The position numbers and the translations under genes were made by a program. A stretch of 64,000 nt of DNA from Rossellomorea aquimaris (GTDB lineage Bacteria > Bacillota > Bacilli > Bacillales > Bacillaceae_B): assembly GCF_003315075.1 (NCBI RefSeq), contig NZ_QNRJ01000001.1, forward strand, positions 105,158 to 169,157. Direction: 5' to 3'. The notes under the pieces are model-generated. The model saw nothing but the letters and a program-made list of their open reading frames with translations, made no database searches and was not told the DNA's origin. This document shows, piece after piece, positions 8,625 to 16,753 of the stretch (positions within the stretch are counted from its first letter, which is position 1; each line of letters begins with the position of its first letter).

Positions 8625-9154
8625 GGCTCTTTTCGCAAAGAATGTTGTTTTCTAGCATAGAATCTGCAAGGGCTCTGTCAACCAGGTTTATGCTGGATGG
8701 TGAGGGGAACTGCTCCGCTTGCAGCTAGCGTTCGGCCGAGCCTCCTCAGCTTAGCCGAACGGGGTCTCGGCACTCCCAAAATCCGCCGGAGTCTGCGCAG
8801 TTCCCCTCACCATCTTAAACAGTATTTTCTTGACAGAGCTTCAAGGTGTGCAAGAAAACAATGTAACGAGAAAAAATAACCCTTCTTCCTTAGAATGAAA
8901 TTCCATCTCTATTGACCTTTAATGAGATTGCTTGCTAAAATCCTTGTTTTTATTGTTTTCCATTAAGGATTCATGCTTAGAAAGTTGATTGGAACGGAAG
9001 GATGCTCGACTCCTGCGGGAATAGCTGGACAGGTGAGACCCCGGAGGCTTGCCGAGGAGGCTCACCGCCAGCCCCGCGGAAAGCGAGCATCCTGGAGCGG
9101 AAATCAACTATTACTTTCTCCTCTACAATAGCAACAAACTTTACGAATAGAGCC
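8625..9154. mobile_element. MITE-like composite palindromic element, copy 1
   Basis: This ~530 bp non-coding element is bounded by imperfect inverted repeats (19 of 23 match): GGCTCTTTTCGCAAAG at 8625 and the complement of GGCTCTATTCGTAAAG ending at 9154. Inside are two further palindromes. One spans 8671-8840, ends in GGCTCTGTCAA/TTGACAGAGCT, and encloses GGTGAGGGGAACTG arms. The other spans about 8980-9110 and has AGTTGATT/AATCAACT ends and GGATGCTCG/CGAGCATCC arms. The whole element recurs inverted at 60624-61149. No transposase gene is present, so it is probably mobilised in trans. No clear target duplication is visible at this copy. Confidence 0.8.
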
Positions 9155-9175
9155 TATAAAAAAGGGGGGATTACA

Positions 9176-9727
9176 GTGAAGGAGACAAAAAAATTTCCCG
9201 AAATGGAGACATCTCGTTTACGTTTAAGAGAACTTCGACTAAATGATGCACATTTTATCTTGAACTTGTATTCAGATGAAAATGTGTGTAAGTTTCTCTA
9301 TGATGAGGAATTGTATACGAATATCGATGAGGCAAATAACTATATAGAGTGGAATACTTATTGTGAAAACAAAAACCATAATCGCTGGGGGATCATAAGG
9401 AAAGCGGATGGAGTTATAATGGGAACCGTCGGATTTCACTTGTGGGACCGCTATAATCATATTGCGGAAATAGGGTATGATTTGGCTGAGGAATACTGGG
9501 GAGAAGGCTACATAAGTGAAGCCGTGGAAAAGTGCTTGGAACACGGGTTTGATTTTTTACGTCTTAATCGGATTCAGGCTTATGTTGCACCAGAAAATCA
9601 TTCCTCCATCCGAGTTCTTGAGAAGCGCGGATTTAAAAAAGAGGGAATCTTCAGGGACAAGCATTACTTCATGGGAGAGTACTACGATCTTTACTGTTAC
9701 TCATTGTTAAAGAGAGAATGGAAGTAA
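9176..9727 (+). CDS. GNAT acetyltransferase (RimJ/RimL type)
   Basis: The 183-residue protein opens METSRLRLRELRLNDA, the typical start of RimJ/RimL-like enzymes. It contains the acetyl-CoA-binding segment IGYDLAEEYWGEGYISEAV and the C-terminal NHSSIRVLEKRGFKKEG signature. The substrate cannot be predicted; known members acetylate ribosomal-protein N-termini or small amines. The frame is open from 9002 through the MITE, but GGGGGGA before GTG 9176 sets the start, so the coding region begins about 22 bp beyond the element. Its stop abuts the stop of the convergent DUF2062 gene with no intergenic base. Confidence 0.87.
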   Translation: MKETKKFPEMETSRLRLRELRLNDAHFILNLYSDENVCKFLYDEELYTNIDEANNYIEWNTYCENKNHNRWGIIRKADGVIMGTVGFHLWDRYNHIAEIGYDLAEEYWGEGYISEAVEKCLEHGFDFLRLNRIQAYVAPENHSSIRVLEKRGFKKEGIFRDKHYFMGEYYDLYCYSLLKREWK

Positions 9728-10203
9728 TTACAAATCCCATTTCTTCTGTACGAAAGTAAGCATATTCTCACGGTATCTTCTAACGATAGAATTCATGACC
9801 AAATAGGTAAAGATACCGAATAAAGGAATATTAATGACCATTCCAATAAAGAACGCCTTCCCAATTTTCAGCCCATAACCTACTGCTTCACTTGCGGAGT
9901 CTACTGTTTCAACATAAGGATCGACTACATCAATTGGGTAGAAGAAATGTCCTACTAGAAAATTCAGGTAGAAAAAAAGGGGAATGCCCAAATTAAAGAG
10001 ACTCCACCTACTAATCCAGCGAATGGGTTTCCTTTGAAAATCTTTGCACACGCCGTTGATATGACTGGACCTATACCAAAGGAAGGAACAAAATTTATTA
10101 TTAAACCTACCGTGAATCCTAATGCAATACTGTGAGCATTACCTTTTAGACGTAAAAGTTTTAAAGTAAGGCATTTGAATTTTCTTAGCTTTTTTCTAAT
10201 CAT
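9728..10203 (-). pseudogene. DUF2062 membrane protein, frameshifted
   Basis: Two overlapping minus-strand frames give one family protein. The N-terminal part (10203 to about 10000) reads HSIALGFTVGLIINFVPSFG and FKGNPFAGLVGGVSL. The C-terminal part (about 10000 to 9728) continues FNLGIPLFFYLNFLVGHFF and ends near residue 158. A one-base frameshift around 9995-10010 separates them. The intact product would be a small multi-span DUF2062 protein of unknown function. Either the gene is inactive or the base call is wrong. ATG 10203 is preceded by GGTGATG. It is divergent from pssA. Confidence 0.8.
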
Positions 10204-10389
10204 GGAATCATCACCAGTAATCGTTTACTTTGTTACTCATTATATAGTATGGCTTAATTTGCAAGATTGTAAATGGAAAACAGTACTTTTATAAAAAGTT
10301 TTAATAATTTTTTCAAGACACTCCTTTATGATTTTGAGGAACATGATATGCTAGAAGTAATAGAATTTTTGGTAGAGCGAGGATAAAAG

Positions 10390-11064
10390 ATGAAACTAAC
10401 GAAAAAAATACCCAATATGGTCACGTTGGGAAATCTGTATTGCGGTTTCTTATCAATTGGGTTTGCCGCAAGCGGACAATTCAAAAATGCAGCAATACTA
10501 ATTATTATTGGCATGATGCTTGATAGCATGGACGGCCGGCTGGCGAGGATGCTGCAAGCGGATAGTGTATTAGGAAAGGAATTGGATTCATTAGCTGATA
10601 TTGTTACGTTTGGAGTCGCCCCCTCCTTTCTCGTATATTATACATATTTCTTTCAATTTGGTTTATTAGGGTTTATCGTGGCAGGGTTATTTCCATTATT
10701 CGGGGCTTATCGCCTGGCAAGATTTAATACCAGTCCGCCGAAATCGTCTCTTCATTATTTCGTGGGGGTACCGATTACGGCAGCAGGTGGGATCCTGGCG
10801 ATTCTCACCCTGTTTGGAGACTCTATACCAAATATCGTGACAACGGTCATTTTCACAGCAATGTGTTTTCTTATGGTGAGCCGTATACGAATTCCGAGTC
10901 TCAAGGAAGTGCCTTTACCGAAATACGGAACGATTGTGACTCTCTTCATTGGAGCATTACTATTCGTCATCTACAAAGGGACATATGAGCAGTTTCCCTA
11001 TTTAATCTACATTGCTACACCCCTTTATATTGCTTATCTGACGTATCGATTCATTAAAAGATAA
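10390..11064 (+). CDS. pssA: CDP-diacylglycerol-serine O-phosphatidyltransferase
   Basis: The enzyme makes phosphatidylserine from CDP-diacylglycerol and serine, the first step to phosphatidylethanolamine. The 224-residue membrane protein contains the CDP-alcohol phosphotransferase motif D-G-x2-A-R-x8-G-x3-D-x3-D, seen as DGRLARMLQADSVLGKELDS followed by LAD (about residues 50-72). The N-terminus PNMVTLGNLYCGF is typical of Gram-positive PssA. About six to seven membrane helices follow. ATG 10390 lies just after AGGATAAAAG. In B. subtilis pssA is beside psd; here it is alone, with its own terminator. Confidence 0.93.
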   Translation: MKLTKKIPNMVTLGNLYCGFLSIGFAASGQFKNAAILIIIGMMLDSMDGRLARMLQADSVLGKELDSLADIVTFGVAPSFLVYYTYFFQFGLLGFIVAGLFPLFGAYRLARFNTSPPKSSLHYFVGVPITAAGGILAILTLFGDSIPNIVTTVIFTAMCFLMVSRIRIPSLKEVPLPKYGTIVTLFIGALLFVIYKGTYEQFPYLIYIATPLYIAYLTYRFIKR

Positions 11065-11066
11065 AA

Positions 11067-11108
11067 TGAAAGAGATCCAGGCATTCAATTTCCTGGATCT
11101 CTTTTCAT
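11067..11108 (+). terminator. Terminator of pssA
   Basis: A long stem, TGAAAGAGATCCAGG with CCTGGATCTCTTTTCA, follows the pssA stop. A-rich and T-rich flanks make it potentially bidirectional. Confidence 0.85.
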
Positions 11109-11217
11109 TATGAAAAATGGTTTCTGCTATATGTTCTAAACATCGACTTCCAATGTGAAAGACTTTTTCATATAAAAAAGCTAGGGAGCATGTCCCTAAC
11201 TCAGTCTACTAGATGAA

Positions 11218-12402
11218 TTATATGAATCCCATAACGAGTCCACCCACTGCTCCTGTGACCACGACAATCCAAGGTGGAAGTTTCCAAAAGACCAGCATGC
11301 TAAGCAAAACCGCAGCAAAGGCAAAGTCTTGGGGAGCAAGAATGGAGGAAGTCCATATCGGATGGTAGAAAGCTGCGATCAGGATTCCAACAACAGCAGC
11401 GTTCACCCCCATAAGAGCTCCTTTTATCTTAGGATTCCTACGGAGAGAATCCCAGAATGGGAGAGTCCCTAAAATGAGTAGGAAAGCCGGTAGAAAAATA
11501 GCGAAAGTCGCAAGCAGTCCGCCTTGCCATCCATTAATGACAGCACCAATATACGCTGCAAAGGTAAAAAGAGGACCAGGAACCGCCTGGGCTGCACCAT
11601 ACCCTGCTAAAAACGCTTCTTCTGTTAACCATCCTGTAGGGACAAACTCCCGTTCAAGAAGTGGTAATACAACATGACCGCCCCCAAAAACCAATGACCC
11701 GGAACGATAAAAGCTATCGAATAAAGCGATCCATTCAAGTGATGTCACTTCCCTCAGGAAAGGAAGAAGAAACAGTAATCCGAAGAAGAGAGACAAACAA
11801 AACACGGCAAATCTACGGGAAATCGGGAAGTCAATTCGGGCTTCATCGTCGGGTTTATGTTGTTTAAAGAGTAGAAATCCAATAAAAGCTGAAAGAAGAA
11901 TGACCCCGATTTGCGAAAAAGCTGTCTGCCATAATAAAATAACCACCAAAGTAAACAATGCAATCGCTTTTCGATTTAAATCAGGCGTCAACTTTTTTGC
12001 CATTCCTAAAATAGCATGAGCAACGACTGCAACTGCGACAATCTTTAACCCGTGTATCCACCCTGCATCTGCCACATCCAATTCTCGAAGAATGATGGCG
12101 AAAAGAATCAATGCAAGGACAGAAGGGAGGGTAAAGCCTATAAATGAAACAATCCCTCCTAGCACGCCTGCCCGCATAATACCAATACCTATTCCGACTT
12201 GACTGCTGGCAGGACCCGGAAGGAATTGGCAAAGAGCGACGAGGTCCGCGTAACTTTTTTCATCCATCCATTTTCTTCTGCGAATATATTCTTCATGAAA
12301 GTACCCTAAATGAGCAACCGGCCCACCAAACGATGTAAGACCGAGTCTTGTTGAAATAAACAGTATCTCAATCAGAGATTTTAAACTGCCTGATGTTTTC
12401 AT
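11218..12402 (-). CDS. chrA: Chromate efflux transporter ChrA (fused two-domain form)
   Basis: CHR-family transporters export chromate from the cytoplasm. The 394-residue protein carries the family signature twice: in the N-terminal half (LGLTSFGGPVAHLGYF, LCQFLPGPASSQVGIG) and in the C-terminal half (FGGGHVVLPLLEREFV, GYGAAQAVPGPLFTFAAYIG). It is thus the long fused form rather than the split short-chain pair of B. subtilis. The frame is open to 12471, but AAGGTG at 12411-12416 fits ATG 12402 (ATG 12408 is possible). The start lies 19 bases after the padR stop, so padR-chrA form an operon. Confidence 0.93.
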   Translation of the reverse strand: MKTSGSLKSLIEILFISTRLGLTSFGGPVAHLGYFHEEYIRRRKWMDEKSYADLVALCQFLPGPASSQVGIGIGIMRAGVLGGIVSFIGFTLPSVLALILFAIILRELDVADAGWIHGLKIVAVAVVAHAILGMAKKLTPDLNRKAIALFTLVVILLWQTAFSQIGVILLSAFIGFLLFKQHKPDDEARIDFPISRRFAVFCLSLFFGLLFLLPFLREVTSLEWIALFDSFYRSGSLVFGGGHVVLPLLEREFVPTGWLTEEAFLAGYGAAQAVPGPLFTFAAYIGAVINGWQGGLLATFAIFLPAFLLILGTLPFWDSLRRNPKIKGALMGVNAAVVGILIAAFYHPIWTSSILAPQDFAFAAVLLSMLVFWKLPPWIVVVTGAVGGLVMGFI

Positions 12403-12421
12403 TATCATTTCACCTTCTTTG

Positions 12422-12730
12422 TTAGTCTTTGATTTCTTTAAATAGTTCATAAGCTTTTTCCCGCGCTTCACTGAGTACTTTATTTCCTTTATATGTGGTC
12501 GTATAATACTTTCTGATCTTGCCGTCCACGTTTTTCTCTTCTTTTGTCAGTAGCCCGTCAGTATCCATTGAGTGAAGAATAGGGTACAGTGTACCGGAAC
12601 TTATGCTATACCCATGTTCTCTTAATTCTTCCAGCATCCACGTACCGTAAATGGGCTCTTCTTTGGCATGGTGGAGAATATGAATTTGGATAAACCCGAG
12701 GAAGAGTTTCCGTAATACTTTGTCTTCCAA
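12422..12730 (-). CDS. PadR-family transcriptional regulator
   Basis: The 102-residue winged-helix protein shows the PadR core: IQIHILHHAKEEPIYGTWMLEEL, SISSGTLYPILHSMDTDGLL and the beta-wing GKIRKYYTTTYKG. The C-terminal helix is short. TTG 12730 follows GGGGAGGTG. It is the first gene of an operon with chrA and probably represses that operon; whether it senses chromate or another signal cannot be read from sequence. A dyad in the leader is the likely autoregulatory site. Confidence 0.9.
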   Translation of the reverse strand: MEDKVLRKLFLGFIQIHILHHAKEEPIYGTWMLEELREHGYSISSGTLYPILHSMDTDGLLTKEEKNVDGKIRKYYTTTYKGNKVLSEAREKAYELFKEIKD

Positions 12731-12750
12731 TAAAACACCTCCCCTTGTAA

Positions 12751-12793
12751 AAATCGAAAGTCAATATCGAAAGTCGATATCGGAATATTATAC
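12751..12793 (-). promoter_or_regulatory. Candidate PadR operator and -10 of padR-chrA
   Basis: ATATCG-N5-CGATAT (12764-12780) is a perfect dyad, and ATCGAAAGTC occurs twice as a direct repeat (12752-12773). Just upstream in the minus direction is TATAAT (about 12788-12793). The dyad therefore lies between the -10 box and the padR start, which suits repression. Confidence 0.55.
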
Positions 12794-12902
12794 AAAGACT
12801 GTAACATGATAAATGTACTGTTTCAATGAGCTTATGGTAAATTTACATACTCTTAACATTAAGGTACTTACAGGTGGTTTTCTTAGCAGTTAAAATCCCA
12901 AC

Positions 12903-12932
12903 AAAAAAGCCATATCCACTATGGATACAGCT
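12903..12932 (-). terminator. Terminator of the DHODH-like fusion gene
   Basis: On the minus strand the stem TATCCA/TGGATA with flanking AGC/GCT is followed by six Ts, overlapping the stop codon. Confidence 0.75.
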
Positions 12933-14706
12933 AAAGTTCATCATTATCTCTATCTCTATAAAAAAATGAATAGGTTTTGACTAAACCAATCAAAAATAAC
13001 CCAATGGCAAAGTAGGCGGGAAGAAGATGGATAAACGAGGTGTACCCGATAGCAAAATGAATATATATCCCCGAAATAAAGGCGGGTAGACCCCCGATTA
13101 GAAGAGTCCGCCAAACCCACTTGTTTCCTTGCTGAAAGCCCCAAAGTGAGAGAGTTAAGACTAGTAATCCGACACTTAATAAAGCACTGCCGAACCCCGC
13201 ACGATCATGTGCAATAACGGGAATGAGATTCTGATTGAACTCATGAAGAATCTCTGGTGGCATACAGAGGTATAGGAGATCCGTCGGAACAAAAACAGAA
13301 GTAATCCCAAAGTAAGAAATGACAAGACCTCCAAGAACAAAAGAAAATCCAAGTACGACAAATGCCAGCTGACCATGCAGGGATTGTAACCATATATGAT
13401 GATTTTTTCGATTTCCAGAGGATGGAGTGCCCTTTATTTCCCTTGTATGAATCCATCCATATACGTAAAAGGGTAATAAAACGAGCCAAAATAAAAGGTG
13501 AAGCCAGTCAAAATAACCATATCCGATAAATAAGAAAATTCCCAGAAATCCTGTAATGGCAGCAATGTCAATCGACTGTTTGGCCCATAGCAGACCTCTC
13601 CTGACACCATGGAAGGAGAGCTGCATATACACAATCCCTCCAGAAATCATAGTACCTGCTAACGTCATTCGATCATGAGCCATAAATTTCACAATTCGGT
13701 CGTTGAATCCAGCAATCGATTCCCTTTGCATCCCCAAGTAATGTTCATCATAGGGCAGAATCACCGACGTTAAACTAAAAAGGAGGGCCAAGAGTCCTCC
13801 TATAAAAATAAAAAAGCCAAAGTACCAATAAGAGAGCCATCCCTTTTGAGGAGGTGACTGATCGTTCAAATCATCCAGCAATGCTTCGTTAATTCGTTTG
13901 GTTAAACCCGGACCTGAAAAGACATACCCATCTGAAAGAAGAAGAAGGTCTGCGCCCGCATTTAGTAGAGATAGTGCCTGACTGGGCTCACGAACTCCAC
14001 CTGAAGTGATGATTGAGAGAGCAGGGGTTGCCTTTTTGTATGAACGAACAGTTGATAGGAGTGTGTTGAATTCATCTTCTTCTACAACGATTCCTGTAAT
14101 ATCTTCAACGGTTAATTCGCAGGGGCCGAACGGTGGATTTGAGATGAAAATCGGTTTGTCACTACGTATGGTATAGGAGGTTTCATTACCATCAAGAATA
14201 TATCCATCTGAAAATTCATCTAAATGTTTCATCATAATAGATATTTCCTGGGGTGTCCCCGATAATCGTATGAAGAAGGGTTGTTTTTTTCTAATCTTCT
14301 TTAATTTCTCTAGAGTCCTCTCTAATCCAATGGATTCAAGGGGATCCGAAAACTGTATACGTTGCTCGCTATGATCCGCAACAGGGTAAAAGGATTTTGA
14401 TGAACCCTGTAAAGTCACCGGGCCAATTTCAATAAAGCCAAATCCCAAATGGGTAAATGCAGATGTACCGGTTAGTAACGGATCAATTTTACCGGATAGA
14501 CCAACAGGATTGGCAAACTCTATCCCATTAATTTGTTTTTTAAGTTGAGGGGGGCACTCTTCTCGTCCCAAAAAATTGATAATGTGAGGACCGAGGGGGA
14601 GAGAAGCGATTGTACTCATTCCTCTATGTATAAACTCTCTCGACATATAAGCAGGGAGTTTGGATAAAGCGGGTTTGAATATTCCGTGATAGGACCAATC
14701 AGGCAT
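12931..14706 (-). CDS. Dihydroorotate dehydrogenase-like domain fused to an eight-helix membrane domain
   Basis: Of 591 residues, about 1-285 resemble class 2 dihydroorotate dehydrogenase: FANPVGLSGKIDPLL, LGFGFIEIGPVTLQ, then the C-terminal FMN-phosphate region ITSGGVREPSQALSLLNAGA and SDGYVFSGPGLTKRI. The usual segment after the first strand (NRxGFNN) is not recognisable and the catalytic region is abbreviated, so ordinary PyrD activity is doubtful. Residues ~290-585 hold about eight membrane helices in two repeats. Each repeat has a helix ending TSVILPYD or TSVFVPTD, then a loop ending FMAHDR or VIAHDR, then three helices. ATG 14706 follows GCGAGGA. It is monocistronic. Function is unknown; a membrane flavoprotein is a reasonable inference. 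Confidence 0.75.
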   Translation of the reverse strand: MPDWSYHGIFKPALSKLPAYMSREFIHRGMSTIASLPLGPHIINFLGREECPPQLKKQINGIEFANPVGLSGKIDPLLTGTSAFTHLGFGFIEIGPVTLQGSSKSFYPVADHSEQRIQFSDPLESIGLERTLEKLKKIRKKQPFFIRLSGTPQEISIMMKHLDEFSDGYILDGNETSYTIRSDKPIFISNPPFGPCELTVEDITGIVVEEDEFNTLLSTVRSYKKATPALSIITSGGVREPSQALSLLNAGADLLLLSDGYVFSGPGLTKRINEALLDDLNDQSPPQKGWLSYWYFGFFIFIGGLLALLFSLTSVILPYDEHYLGMQRESIAGFNDRIVKFMAHDRMTLAGTMISGGIVYMQLSFHGVRRGLLWAKQSIDIAAITGFLGIFLFIGYGYFDWLHLLFWLVLLPFYVYGWIHTREIKGTPSSGNRKNHHIWLQSLHGQLAFVVLGFSFVLGGLVISYFGITSVFVPTDLLYLCMPPEILHEFNQNLIPVIAHDRAGFGSALLSVGLLVLTLSLWGFQQGNKWVWRTLLIGGLPAFISGIYIHFAIGYTSFIHLLPAYFAIGLFLIGLVKTYSFFYRDRDNDEL

Positions 14707-15015
14707 AACACATTCCTCGCAATTTATTGTAATACCATCATTTTAACAGAATTTTCATAAAGTGGGGGGAATTTAAAGAAGTCGGTTACGTGAACATACA
14801 AATTACTTTTTTGATTCAAATATTGGTGAAAGCATTGGGAGGAAATAGCATAAAATGACTAAGGTTCAGGATCTTAATAATGATTGGATATGTGAAAAAA
14901 CAGACTTGTGAACATGTTTTAGTTCTTTCTTCCCGATTTCTGTTAGCCCGGTTATATCTTCTGAGTTCCGTCGATATACTTTACAGGTTTATTTCAACGG
15001 AAAAGGAGAGAGTGT
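14707..15015. other. Intergenic region between divergent genes
   Basis: These 309 AT-rich bases separate the fusion gene and the lipase gene. I see no open frame with a ribosome binding site, no terminator and no promoter good enough to call. Confidence 0.5.
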
Positions 15016-16497
15016 ATGATTAAAAAGATTTGTTATACCGTTTTTGCGCTATTTTTATTGCTGCCGTCCTGGGGCTATGCCGGTTCATTTGGTGGTGATG
15101 ATCCTTCTGGAGTTCCCGGACAGTGGTATGTAGGTACAACCCCCTCGTATGTAGCCCCATCCAAGCATCCAATTCTCTTTGTTCACGGATTAAATAGCTC
15201 ATCGAATACATGGTGGAATGACAATAATATGTATGACACAGCCTATCAAAATAATTATGAAACCGCTTTTATCGATCTTTATCCAACAAAGAATATGTGG
15301 GATAACGGTGCCCTCCTGGCCCAGAAAATTCGCGACATTTACAATTACTACGGTGAAAAGGTAGTGGTTGTGGCCCATAGTAAAGGGGGCATTGATACAC
15401 AATCAGCTCTTGTACACTACGGTGCTTATCCATATGTCGCAAGGGTGATCACCCTATCCACTCCACATTACGGTTCCCAGTTAGCAGATCTTGCTTATAG
15501 CAGCTGGGCAGGATGGTTAACGGGCATTCTGGGAAGTAAGAATGATGCTACCTATTCACTGCAAACAGGATATATGAGCTATTTCCGATCAGAAACAGAT
15601 CAACATACGAACGTAAATAGAAATCCGATCTATACGTTTGGTGGGACAAAATGGGGAAGCTTTGGAAGCTCTCTTTATTGGGGTGGATTGTATCTTAGTG
15701 CTTATGGAAGCAACGATGGTGCCGTTACAGTAAATAGTTCGAGACTACCCTATGGCACAGAACTGAGAGTCGGGGGTTGGAATCACTTCACTATCAAAGA
15801 AGGTTCCTCTACCTTTAATTTGTTCAAAGATTATTTGAATGAAGCGACCGATACGTCAGCCTTTAACGCTCAAAGTGTTGTGGAGCGAAAAGGTGCAGAA
15901 AGCGCTGCCTCTTATATTAGGGGAGGCGAATATAGTGGAAAGAAACAAGAAAAGGTCTTAGTAGAACAGGGGGCTAAGTCCGCAACATTTGATTGGATAA
16001 GCAATAGCCCCTCATCACAATTGATCCTGAAAGATCCCGGTCAACAAGCAAGTTCGACCATCAAAGTGAAAAAGGATGAAAGTGAGTACTTTAACGGCGC
16101 GTATCATCATACAGTTACCGTTCAAGATCCGGCACCAGGGGAGTGGACGCTTGAAGCATCTTCGTCTTCAGAAGAAAAGTATCTTTTACATGTGACTTAT
16201 GAAAGCGCAATGAATGATGCATTGAGTATCCATGTAGCACAGGATGAAATCAGTTTGAAAGCCAAGGACAGTAAGATGAAGTTTCAACCAGACATGACCA
16301 TTGAATATTACAAGGATGGTAAGTTGAAGAAGAGTAAGGTGAAAACAAAGAACGGCTCCTTAAAACTTCCGAAGCTTGGAGAAGGAGTTTATAATGTGAC
16401 CATTGATGTAGAAGGAAGCAAGGACAAAAATACGTTCCAAAGAACCTTCATTAAAACCATTTACGTTGATGCTGCAGGGAAGGTTTATGGACAGTAG
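15016..16497 (+). CDS. Secreted lipase/esterase (alpha/beta hydrolase)
   Basis: The 493-residue exported hydrolase has a signal peptide (MIKKICYTVFALFLLLPSWG, cleavage after GYAG or nearby). An alpha/beta-hydrolase domain (about 45-275) carries the oxyanion segment ILFVHGLNSSS, the nucleophile elbow VVAHSKGGID (Ser in AHSKG), and the histidine in GGWNHFTIKEG. A ~215-residue C-terminal region is beta-rich, with VTVQDPAPGEWTLEA and a final VTIDVEGSKDKN segment. It resembles Bacillus triacylglycerol lipases with an appended domain that may bind substrate or the cell wall. ATG 15016 follows AAAGGAGAG. It has its own terminator. Confidence 0.87.
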   Translation: MIKKICYTVFALFLLLPSWGYAGSFGGDDPSGVPGQWYVGTTPSYVAPSKHPILFVHGLNSSSNTWWNDNNMYDTAYQNNYETAFIDLYPTKNMWDNGALLAQKIRDIYNYYGEKVVVVAHSKGGIDTQSALVHYGAYPYVARVITLSTPHYGSQLADLAYSSWAGWLTGILGSKNDATYSLQTGYMSYFRSETDQHTNVNRNPIYTFGGTKWGSFGSSLYWGGLYLSAYGSNDGAVTVNSSRLPYGTELRVGGWNHFTIKEGSSTFNLFKDYLNEATDTSAFNAQSVVERKGAESAASYIRGGEYSGKKQEKVLVEQGAKSATFDWISNSPSSQLILKDPGQQASSTIKVKKDESEYFNGAYHHTVTVQDPAPGEWTLEASSSSEEKYLLHVTYESAMNDALSIHVAQDEISLKAKDSKMKFQPDMTIEYYKDGKLKKSKVKTKNGSLKLPKLGEGVYNVTIDVEGSKDKNTFQRTFIKTIYVDAAGKVYGQ

Positions 16498-16520
16498 GAT
16501 AGGCTGGAATACTTCTTGGT

Positions 16521-16553
16521 GAGGAGCTGATGTTCCATTAGCTTCTCTTTTTT
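16521..16553 (+). terminator. Terminator of the lipase gene
   Basis: GAGGAGCT pairs with AGCTTCTC across an 11-nt loop and is followed by a run of Ts. Confidence 0.75.
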
Positions 16554-16753
16554 GATGAAAAATAGGGACTGAATAATTAGTCTCCTGCTATTAGTTTGAT
16601 AAAAGTCAACAATTCCGGAAATGCCATAGGAACTTATATCCAGACGCAGTTCCGTAGTTCAGTTCCATAGCTTCATTTTTGCAAATGGAAAAGGGTTTCA
16701 ATCCCTTTATCTCTAAATAGATTAGGGAGTCGAAATAAAAGGAGGAATACATA

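Noticed and set aside
8697-8879. Open frames inside the MITE copies (also 8919-9107 and 60932-61123)
   Set aside because: They read through GC-rich palindromes, are not preceded by ribosome binding sites and give low-complexity Arg/Ser/Pro sequence.
16690-16720. Short AAAGGG/CCCTTT hairpin upstream of the carboxypeptidase
   Set aside because: It is too short and not followed by a convincing T-run.
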